DNA from: Chloroflexota bacterium
Lineage (GTDB): Bacteria; Chloroflexota; Dormibacteria; Dormibacterales; Dormibacteraceae
DNA: 64,000 bases
Direction: 5' to 3'
NCBI GenBank assembly: GCA_005883575.1
Contig: VBFH01000022.1
Coordinates: forward strand, 124,001-188,000
Of the stretch, positions 57,701 to 64,000 are shown one piece after another. The position numbers were made by a program, and so were the translations under genes. Every line of letters begins with the position of its first letter. Position 1 is the first letter of the stretch. The notes beneath the pieces are model-generated. The model was given only the letters and a program-made list of their open reading frames with translations. It did no database searches and was not told where the DNA came from.

Positions 57701-58536
57701 AGCAGGCGAGGTTCGGGCCGCCAGCGACCGCCCGCTTCGAGGTAACCCGCCGGCTGCTCGGTCTCATGGCTCAGCACGAGCAGCCAGCGGTGGGTCTCGG
57801 CCTCGTCGAACAGACGCGCTTTCTCCTCGAGCACGCGCAGCGGCTCGAGGTCGGCCGCCATGTTCCAGGGCACGCGTAGATGCGGCGTCTGGCACACCAG
57901 GTCGCCCGTTACGGCGCATGCCAGGTCTCCCGACTGAAGGACGAGGACCTGGCTGCCGGGCGTGTGACCACCGACGTGGCGCAGATGCACGCCGGGCAAG
58001 ACCTCAGCGTCGCCGTCGAGAAACTCCACGCGGTCGTTGTCGTCTGCAAGTGGCGTGAAATCGTCGGTGATGTAGCTCGACTTGCTGCGCACGTCCGGCT
58101 CCAGCGCGAAATCCCACTCGCTGCGCTGAATGAAGTGCCGCGCGCGCTTGAAGGTCAGCTCCACCTCGCCTTCCTGGTTGCGGCGCGTGAGGCCGCCCGC
58201 GTGGTCCCAGTGCAGATGCGTGGTGACTACGGCATCGACTTCGTCAGCGCGGATGCCCAATCGCTGCAGAGCGTGCAGCATGCTCTCCGGCTCACGCAGC
58301 ACGACCTGTTGCGCGCGCTTCTCACTCAGCTTGTTCCCTATGCCGGTCTCACAGATGATCACCCGGCCGTTCTTGCGCGCGATCAGGCACACGCAGGCAC
58401 AGTCGATCATGTTGTTGCCATCGGCCGGCTTCTGCTTTTCCCACAGCACCTTGGGCACGACTCCGAACATCAGTCCTCCGTCCGCCTTCCAGTGGTCGGT
58501 GATCAAAAGATGAAGCTCGAGGTCGCCCATCTGCAC
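57697..58536 (-). CDS. MBL-fold hydrolase (lactonase/quorum-quenching-like)
   Basis: 279 aa. Dizinc motif VVTTHLHWDHAGGL (HxHxDH), later His in HVGGHTPGSQVLVLQ and Asp in CAVTGDLVCQTPH, final His in LVLSHETEQPAG. The N-terminal part, with ICETGIGNKLSEKRAQQ, matches the family including N-acyl-homoserine lactonases and related hydrolases of GloB type. Substrate unknown. First gene of a two-gene unit with the alpha/beta hydrolase; divergent from the ABC ATPase gene with a 10-base gap. Confidence 0.82.
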   Translation of the reverse strand: MQMGDLELHLLITDHWKADGGLMFGVVPKVLWEKQKPADGNNMIDCACVCLIARKNGRVIICETGIGNKLSEKRAQQVVLREPESMLHALQRLGIRADEVDAVVTTHLHWDHAGGLTRRNQEGEVELTFKRARHFIQRSEWDFALEPDVRSKSSYITDDFTPLADDNDRVEFLDGDAEVLPGVHLRHVGGHTPGSQVLVLQSGDLACAVTGDLVCQTPHLRVPWNMAADLEPLRVLEEKARLFDEAETHRWLLVLSHETEQPAGYLEAGGRWRPEPRLL

Positions 58537-58546
58537 GGCGCCTTAT

Positions 58547-59476
58547 ATGCTCCCCGAAATGGGCACGGCGCCGATCAGGACATCGCAGCTCACCAAGAAC
58601 TACGGCGCCAGGCGCGGCCTCTTCGACCTCGACCTGCAGGTCTCCGGCCAGGAGGTCTTCGGCTACTTGGGGCCAAACGGAGCGGGCAAGACGACCACGA
58701 TCCGCCTGCTGATGGGCATGATCCGGCCGACGAGCGGGTCGGCTCACATCTTCGGCATGGACTGCGTCCGCGATTCGGTCGAAGTCAAGCGCAGGGTCGG
58801 CTACCTGCCCGGGGACGTGCCGCAGTTCGGCAGCCTCAGCGGCGGCGAGGTGGTTGCCTATCTGGGCGGTATGCGCGGCGGCGTCGACACGCGGCGGGTG
58901 CATGCCCTCGCCGAGAGATTCGAGCTCGACCTCAGCCGGCGTTTTCGCGAGTACTCGAGCGGCAACAAGCAAAAGCTCGCGATCGTGCTCGCGTTCATGC
59001 ACCGGCCCGACCTGTTGATCCTCGACGAGCCCACCGGAGGCCTCGACCCGCTGAACCAGCAGGAGTTCTACTTGCTTCTGCGCGAAGCCCGCGATGATGG
59101 CGCGACGGTTTTTCTTTCGTCGCACATCCTGTCCGAGGTCGAGCACGTCTGCGACCGAGTTGGGATTGTCCGCGACGGCAAGCTGGTGCGTGTCGCGCAG
59201 CTGGATGAGCTCCGACACATCCGTGTTCACAACGTCGAGCTGGAGTTCGCTCCCGGCGAGACGATTCCCGAACAGCAGATACGAGACTCGGACGGCGTCG
59301 AGTCGATGACGGTGTCCGGCCAACGAGTGGCATGCAGCGTGCATGGGAGCTTCGAGCCTTTGCTGCGGGCGGTAAGCGGCTCTCGAGTTGTTGACCTCGT
59401 CAGCACCGAGCCAAGCCTCGAGGAGATATTCCTCAGCTACTTCAAAGAGCCCAAGCCCAAGCTGCTCAAGTCGTGA
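58547..59476 (+). CDS. ABC transporter ATP-binding protein
   Basis: 309 aa. Walker A GPNGAGKTTTIRLLMGMI, signature YSSGNKQKLAIV, Walker B LLILDEPTGGLDP, His switch LSSHILSEVEH, then a C-terminal DUF4162-like tail (about 220-309). This is the ABC-2 exporter type (drug/antibiotic or envelope component export). GTGA overlap with the permease gene. The substrate cannot be deduced. Confidence 0.93.
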   Translation: MLPEMGTAPIRTSQLTKNYGARRGLFDLDLQVSGQEVFGYLGPNGAGKTTTIRLLMGMIRPTSGSAHIFGMDCVRDSVEVKRRVGYLPGDVPQFGSLSGGEVVAYLGGMRGGVDTRRVHALAERFELDLSRRFREYSSGNKQKLAIVLAFMHRPDLLILDEPTGGLDPLNQQEFYLLLREARDDGATVFLSSHILSEVEHVCDRVGIVRDGKLVRVAQLDELRHIRVHNVELEFAPGETIPEQQIRDSDGVESMTVSGQRVACSVHGSFEPLLRAVSGSRVVDLVSTEPSLEEIFLSYFKEPKPKLLKS

Positions 59477-61095
59477 TGTCCTTCGTCCTGGGCCTGCGTC
59501 TGGGTCGCTGGGGGATCGCCGGCTTCTCCGTCGCGGCGCTGGTCTCGGCGTTCGTCCAGACCGCCGGCTTCTACCAGATCGCCGGCCATACGGCCGCCGA
59601 GCGCACGGCATTCGGCGCCTCGATGGCGACGCTCGCCACCCAGTTCGTCGCGCTCTTCCCGCCGCCGATTCGCCCCGACACGGTTGGCGGGTACGTGGAA
59701 TTTCGCGGCATCCATCCGCTGGCGATCCTGTTTGGGGTGTGGGCGCTTGCTTCCGCGATGGGGTTTGCGCGCGGCGATGAGGAGCGCGGAATTGTTGAAG
59801 CGTCGCTCGCCACCGGCACGTCGAGGATTGCCCTGGTGGCCTCGCGCGCCTCTGCATTCGTGGCCGCGATCACAGCCGCCTCGGCCGCAGCAGGGGCCGG
59901 TTTCCTGGCCGGCGTGGCGTCGGGACACGAGACGGTCGAGCTCCGCGGGCTGATCGAAGACCTGGCCCTCCTCGTCGCTGTCGGCTTCTCGTGCTATGGG
60001 ATTGCGCTCCTGGTTGCCCAGCTCGTGCCGGCGCGGATGGCCGCGGCGGCCGCCGGCGGCGTCCTGCTCGCCTTGTTCCTGCTCAACAGCCTGAGCCGCG
60101 TGTTCGCGTCTCTGGCGACATGGAGATGGCTCTCGCCTTTTCGTTACTACGACCTGGGCCAGCCCCTTCCTCCGGGGGGTTACTTCGACACGCGCGCTCT
60201 CCTGGCGATGCTCGGGATCGGTGCGCTGACGGCGGCCGGCGCCGCAGTCGCTTTCCTTCGCCGCGACCTCGGCGGTGCTCTCGTGAACGTTCCCTTGCGC
60301 TCGCACCGTCCCGGCTACGACGCTTCGCCGACCGTCCTGTGGTATCTGCCACTGGCACGTGGGTTGTATGAACGACGCGCCGGCCTGGTCGCATGGACAG
60401 CCGGCATGGCGGTGCTCGCCATCGTCTTCGTCTCACTGACCAGGACGATCGTCAACGTCCTGCTCTCAGTTCCTGCCCTCCTGCCGTACCTTTCGAGCTT
60501 CGTCCACCAGCAGCTTTATCCAGCCGTGCTCGGGTTCACGTGGTTCAACGTCGCCCAGCTTCTGTTCGCGGCTCTCGCCATCACTTACGTAGCGCGCTGG
60601 TCGGCGGAAGACGACGACGGCCGGCTCGAGATCGCGCTCAGTGAGCCGTTCTCGCGCGCCGCGATCGTCGTCGAGCGGATGGCCGTCCTGATCCTCGCAG
60701 CCCTCGTGATCACGGCCGTCAGCGGCGCGACGCTGTATTACGCGTCGCACGCCGAGGGCATCGACCTCAATCCCGGCCGGCTGGTGGCCGCGTCGCTGAT
60801 GCTCGTGCCGTTCGCGCTCGTGTTCGCGGCCGCCGGTTCCCTGCTCGCCGCCTGGAATCCACGCGCAGCCGTCGGGCTGCTGGGCGCGTTCGCGTTCGCC
60901 AGCTACCTGGACACCGAGCTCGGCACGATCTTCAAGCTTCCGATGTGGCTGCAGGACCTGTCCGCGTTCAAGCTCTTCGGCACGCCTTTGCTCACCGGCA
61001 TCGACGGCCGCAACCTGGCGCTGATGATGCTGCTCGCACTCGCGGGCCTCGGAAGCTCGATACTTGCGATGCAACGGCGGGACGTCGGCGCATAG
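59473..61095 (+). CDS. ABC-2 type permease, double-length
   Basis: 540 aa with about twelve hydrophobic helices in two similar halves (roughly 1-265 and 290-540), each with a large loop after the first helix (FRGIHPLAILFGVWALASAMGFARGDEERGIVEASLATGTSR in the first, WSAEDDDGRLEIALSEPFSRAAIVVERMAVLI in the second), the internal-duplication pattern of the DrrB/ABC-2 class of exporters. It works with the ATPase encoded just upstream (GTG start, GTGA overlap). Substrate unknown. Confidence 0.85.
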   Translation: MMSFVLGLRLGRWGIAGFSVAALVSAFVQTAGFYQIAGHTAAERTAFGASMATLATQFVALFPPPIRPDTVGGYVEFRGIHPLAILFGVWALASAMGFARGDEERGIVEASLATGTSRIALVASRASAFVAAITAASAAAGAGFLAGVASGHETVELRGLIEDLALLVAVGFSCYGIALLVAQLVPARMAAAAAGGVLLALFLLNSLSRVFASLATWRWLSPFRYYDLGQPLPPGGYFDTRALLAMLGIGALTAAGAAVAFLRRDLGGALVNVPLRSHRPGYDASPTVLWYLPLARGLYERRAGLVAWTAGMAVLAIVFVSLTRTIVNVLLSVPALLPYLSSFVHQQLYPAVLGFTWFNVAQLLFAALAITYVARWSAEDDDGRLEIALSEPFSRAAIVVERMAVLILAALVITAVSGATLYYASHAEGIDLNPGRLVAASLMLVPFALVFAAAGSLLAAWNPRAAVGLLGAFAFASYLDTELGTIFKLPMWLQDLSAFKLFGTPLLTGIDGRNLALMMLLALAGLGSSILAMQRRDVGA

Positions 61096-61174
61096 GCGTT
61101 GGCATTAGAAAAGCCCCGACCCAGCACCTACGAAAAGTAGCCAAGCACGAACTTAGGAGGTAAACTGCGTCGCC

Positions 61175-62011
61175 ATGCCGAGATCGATGTGGAAAGGCGT
61201 GGTCTCTTTCGGAATGGTCTCGATCCCCATTCGCCTCTACAACGCCACCGAATCCAGCGCCAAGGTCTCCTTCCGCCAGCTGTGCCCTGAGCACCACTCC
61301 CCGATCTCGTACAAGCGCTGGTGCGCCGAAGGCGACCACGAAGTCGCCTACAGCGAGATCCAGCGCGGTTACGAGGTCGGCAAAGACCGCTACGTGATCA
61401 TCGAGGACAAAGATCTCGACAACCTCCCGCTGCCCACCGCCCACGCGATCGACATCGAGGAGTTCGTGCCTGCAGACGACATCGAGCCCGGCTTGTACTA
61501 CGACAACGCGTATTACGTCGAGCCCGAGGAGCTCGGCAAGAAGCCTTACCAGCTGCTCAAGCGAGCGCTCGAAGCGACAGGCCGAATGGCCATCGCCAAG
61601 ATCGCGCTGCGCGACAAAGAGCACCTCTGCGCGCTGCACCCCAACGGCCAGGGTCTGATCATGAATACGCTGCACTGGCCGGACGAGATCCGCTCGACCG
61701 AAGGTCTCAAGGGGCTCGAGGGCGAGGTCAAGATCAACCCCAAAGAGCTCGAGATGGCCAAGGCGCTGATCGAAAGCCTCGCCGAGACATTCGACCCGAG
61801 CCGCTACAAGGACGACTACCGGGAGGCGGTCATGAAGGTGGTGCACGCGAAGATGGAGGGCGAGGTCATCGAGGCTCCCGAGGCGCCTCAGCCGGCCAAG
61901 GTCATGGACCTGATGGAGGCCCTCCGCCAGTCCGTGGAGCAGGCGAAAAAGCAACGCTCCGGACGCGAGAAGCCCGCGGCTGAGGCCAAGAGGCGGCGTA
62001 AAGCTTCATAA
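61175..62011 (+). CDS. ku: Ku family DNA end-binding protein
   Basis: Homodimeric Ku ring that binds double-strand-break ends and recruits ligase for NHEJ. The 278-aa product opens MPRSMWKGVVSFGMVSIPIRLYNATE, the bacterial Ku hallmark, then KRWCAEGDHEV, YVIIEDKDLDNL, IDIEEFV, YYVEPEELGKKPYQLL and a Lys-rich C-terminal tail (KKQRSGREKPAAEAKRRRKAS) known in Ku to bind DNA. AGGAGG lies at 61155-61160. Intact; followed by the ligase gene. Confidence 0.95.
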   Translation: MPRSMWKGVVSFGMVSIPIRLYNATESSAKVSFRQLCPEHHSPISYKRWCAEGDHEVAYSEIQRGYEVGKDRYVIIEDKDLDNLPLPTAHAIDIEEFVPADDIEPGLYYDNAYYVEPEELGKKPYQLLKRALEATGRMAIAKIALRDKEHLCALHPNGQGLIMNTLHWPDEIRSTEGLKGLEGEVKINPKELEMAKALIESLAETFDPSRYKDDYREAVMKVVHAKMEGEVIEAPEAPQPAKVMDLMEALRQSVEQAKKQRSGREKPAAEAKRRRKAS

Positions 62012-62036
62012 ACGCGCTGCCCCTAATCTGGGGCAG

Positions 62037-63068
62037 ATGCAGGAGTCAGACCAACTCCAGATTGACCTGGAGAGCTTCCCTGCCGAGGTGCGGCCGATGC
62101 AGGCCGTGTCCGCCGAGGCGCCCTTCAGCTCGCCCGAATACCTCTTCGAGGTGAAGTGGGACGGCCTGCGCTGCATCCTCTTCCGCGACCCGGACGGGCA
62201 GGTGAGACTCAAGGATCGCGGCCTCAACGACCTCACCGCGGACCTTCCCGAGGTGGTGGCGGCGGCCAAGCGCGTGCCGCCCGGGAGCGTGATCGACGGC
62301 GAGCTCGTGGCCACCGACAGCGACGGGCGGCCGAACTATCCGCGCCTCCGCCAGCGCCTGGCTGCGAGCGCGCAAATGCGCGACGAGATCCCCACCGCTT
62401 ACCTGGCCTTCGACGCCCTGTATCTCGAGGGGAGACCCCTGCTGCGCCAGCCGGTTCTGCGCCGCCGCACGCGCCTCGCCAAGGCTGTCGAGACAGGCGG
62501 CCACCTGTTCGTGCCCGACCATATACAGGAGGACGGCGTAGAGCTCTTCGAAGCCTGCCTGGAGCGCGGCCTCGAGGGTGTCGTCGCCAAGCACTTGCAG
62601 AGTCCGTACGTGCCAGGTCAGCGCAGCCCCTTCTGGCTCAAGGTCAAGGCGGTGAAGTCGGACGACTTCGTCGTCATCGGCTGGACGGGCTCGAAGCCGT
62701 TCGACGCGCTCGTGGTCGGCTACCACGAGGACGGCCGTCTTCTGCCCTGCGGGACGGTGGGCGGCGGTTACGACGAGGACGCGGGGCACGCGCTGCGCGA
62801 CGCGTTGGTCGAGCTTGCCACCGAGCAATCTCCCCTCGAACCGCCGCCGATCATGATGCGTCCCGTTCAATGGGTGCGGCCGGAGCTCGTCGTGAGCATC
62901 CGCTACTCGGAATGGTCGCCCGACGGCACGCTGCGTTTTCCAATCTTCAACGGTCTCCGGCCAGAGGTCCACCCGGCAGAGGCCGTGCGGCATCGGCCGC
63001 GCGTTGTGATCAGCGGCCACGTGCGTCCGGGTTCGGCGGCCTACGACCTGACGCGGTTCCCGTTTTGA
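62037..63068 (+). CDS. ATP-dependent DNA ligase (LigC/LigD-ligase type)
   Basis: 343 aa. Motif I with catalytic Lys40 in FEVKWDGLRC, motif Ia/III with SVIDGELVATDSDGRPNYPRL, YLAFDALYLEG, motif IV EGVVAKHLQSPY, motif V FWLKVKAVKSDDFVVIG, then an OB-fold. It equals the stand-alone ligase of bacterial NHEJ; the polymerase and nuclease domains of LigD are absent. Adjacent to ku by 25 bases. The stop overlaps the next gene as TTGA. Confidence 0.92.
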   Translation: MQESDQLQIDLESFPAEVRPMQAVSAEAPFSSPEYLFEVKWDGLRCILFRDPDGQVRLKDRGLNDLTADLPEVVAAAKRVPPGSVIDGELVATDSDGRPNYPRLRQRLAASAQMRDEIPTAYLAFDALYLEGRPLLRQPVLRRRTRLAKAVETGGHLFVPDHIQEDGVELFEACLERGLEGVVAKHLQSPYVPGQRSPFWLKVKAVKSDDFVVIGWTGSKPFDALVVGYHEDGRLLPCGTVGGGYDEDAGHALRDALVELATEQSPLEPPPIMMRPVQWVRPELVVSIRYSEWSPDGTLRFPIFNGLRPEVHPAEAVRHRPRVVISGHVRPGSAAYDLTRFPF

Positions 63069-63991
63069 TCCAGGAGCCGAAGGCCGACTTCGACGTCGTC
63101 ACCGGCGCCTTCAGCTATACCGGTCGCTTCATCGCTCGCCGGCTGCAAGCGCTGGACCGCCGGATCAAGAGCCTGACCAACCATCCGCGGCGCGCGGGCA
63201 CGGAAGACATCCAAGCCGATGTCGCGCCGCTCCAGTTCACCGACCGTGCGGCCCTGGTGGACAGCCTGCGCGGCGCCGACGTCCTCTACAACACCTACTG
63301 GGTCCGTTTCCATCACGGACGGGTTCGCTTCGGCGACGCTGTCGCCAACACCAGGATCCTGCTCGGCGCCGCGAGAGACGCAGGCGTGCGCAAGGTCGTG
63401 CACATCTCCGTCAGTAACCCCTCCGAGGACTCGCACCTCGACTACTACGCCGGCAAGGCGCGGGTCGAGAGGATCGTGCGCGAGTCAGGGCTCGCGTGGG
63501 CGATTGTCAGGCCGACCTTGATCTTCGGGCCGGGCGACATCTTGATCAACAACATCGCGTGGCTCTTGCGACGCCTGCCCGCGTTCGGCATTCCTGGTCG
63601 TGGCGATTACCGTCTCCAGCCGGTGGCCGGAGAAGACGTGGCGGAGATCGCCACGTGGGCTGCTGATCAGCACGACAACCTGACGGTCGATGCGGCGGGG
63701 CCCGACATCATCTTCTACAGCGAGATGGTCGAGTCCATCGCCATCGCCGTGGGACGCCACCCGCGCTTCATTTACCTATCGCCCCGCAACTCCGTGCTCG
63801 CCGCGCGGATCATCGGGCGGTTGGTCAACGACGTCACGTTGAATGAACCCGAGCTGAAGGGTTTGATGCAGGAGCTGCTGGTCTCGCATGAGAGACCTCG
63901 AGGAACGCGGCGGCTGGACAACTGGCTCTTGAGCAGCGCTGAGACCCTCGGCAAGACTTACGCGTCGGAGCTCGACCGCCACTGGCGTTAG
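63065..63991 (+). CDS. NAD(P)-binding NmrA/epimerase-like protein (TTG start)
   Basis: 308 aa Rossmann protein of the extended SDR/NmrA type. Cofactor loop DVVTGAFSYTGRFIARRL (TGxxxxTG), VNTRILLGAARDAGVRKVVHISVSNPS, YYAGKARVERIVRESGLAWAIVRPTLIFGPGD (YxxxK-like). Substrate unknown. TTG at 63065 forms a TTGA overlap with the ligase stop; the frame is open far upstream, but those residues are only a shadow of the ligase. Last gene in the window; only 9 bases follow. Confidence 0.82.
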   Translation: MIQEPKADFDVVTGAFSYTGRFIARRLQALDRRIKSLTNHPRRAGTEDIQADVAPLQFTDRAALVDSLRGADVLYNTYWVRFHHGRVRFGDAVANTRILLGAARDAGVRKVVHISVSNPSEDSHLDYYAGKARVERIVRESGLAWAIVRPTLIFGPGDILINNIAWLLRRLPAFGIPGRGDYRLQPVAGEDVAEIATWAADQHDNLTVDAAGPDIIFYSEMVESIAIAVGRHPRFIYLSPRNSVLAARIIGRLVNDVTLNEPELKGLMQELLVSHERPRGTRRLDNWLLSSAETLGKTYASELDRHWR

Positions 63992-64000
63992 AAGCAACCG

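Noticed and set aside
58349-59857. A 502-codon minus-strand reading frame
   Set aside because: Antisense to the ABC ATPase and permease; no recognisable motif.
62156-63064. Upstream extension of the NmrA-like gene
   Set aside because: The residues are a frame shadow of the ligase gene; the TTGA start at 63065 fits the family N-terminus.
1-64000. tRNA, rRNA, CRISPR, IS element or attachment site
   Set aside because: No T-loop-like GGTTCGAATCC segments, no regularly spaced repeats, no transposase or integrase reading frame seen.

Overview
This is a GC-rich, densely packed bacterial chromosome segment of about 60 protein genes. It has no rRNA, tRNA, CRISPR array, insertion sequence or prophage that I can see. 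The mix of genes suggests a deep-branching, probably single-membraned, high-GC lineage near Chloroflexota/Dormibacterota. The clues are a Tad pilus locus without a secretin, Asp23, an archaeal-type ProS, a SigB/SigF-class sigma factor, Ku plus an ATP-dependent ligase, and a baseplate-J-like membrane protein of the kind met in Chloroflexi and CPR genomes. This placement is inference; a 16S or marker-gene tree would settle it.

1-19865 (minus strand) is one long run of co-directed genes. It holds chromosome segregation and repair (scpB partial, scpA, recN), nadK, tlyA, xseB, nusB, Asp23 and efp. A shikimate cluster follows (aroQ, aroB, aroK, aroE) with a PH-domain membrane protein and a type IV prepilin peptidase nested inside it. 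Then come mltG, ruvX, a membrane-anchored baseplate-J-like protein paired with an FtsA/PilM-like ATPase, alaS, pdxH, and a stress-type sigma factor with a degenerate RsbW-like protein, YtxH and DUF948-like proteins. 20000-23610 carries a small membrane protein, aspS and hisS.

24065-35576 is a divergent Tad pilus/secretion locus. Leftward are a HEAT-repeat protein, the TadA/CpaF ATPase and a histidine-kinase-like protein with a degenerate ATP site. Rightward are a CpaE-like ATPase fused to a CRP-like domain, two TadE-like pseudopilins, a large TadG-like protein, CpaB, TadB and TadC. No Flp pilin gene is visible. 35593-42405 has an MBL hydrolase, an SRPBCC-GNAT fusion, bifunctional Rel (ppGpp) and a four-GAF HD-GYP protein (c-di-GMP).

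42503-56751 (minus) is a core housekeeping block: proS, ispG-rseP-dxr-cdsA-uppS, frr-pyrH-tsf-rpsB, topA, dprA, comM. 56852-63991 holds an alpha/beta hydrolase and an MBL lactonase-like protein, an ABC-2 exporter pair, and a minimal end-joining set (Ku, ligase) followed by an NmrA-like oxidoreductase.

Features to look at first: 23 four-base stop/start overlaps that use all four NTG codons as starts, including CTG for aroB and aroE; a ~37-bp element duplicated across the start codons of scpA and pyrH; a hairpin element inserted in frame in topA; palindromic GTCCGGAC repeats in two intergenic regions; and the FtsA-like/baseplate-J-like pair, which may be an undescribed envelope machine.
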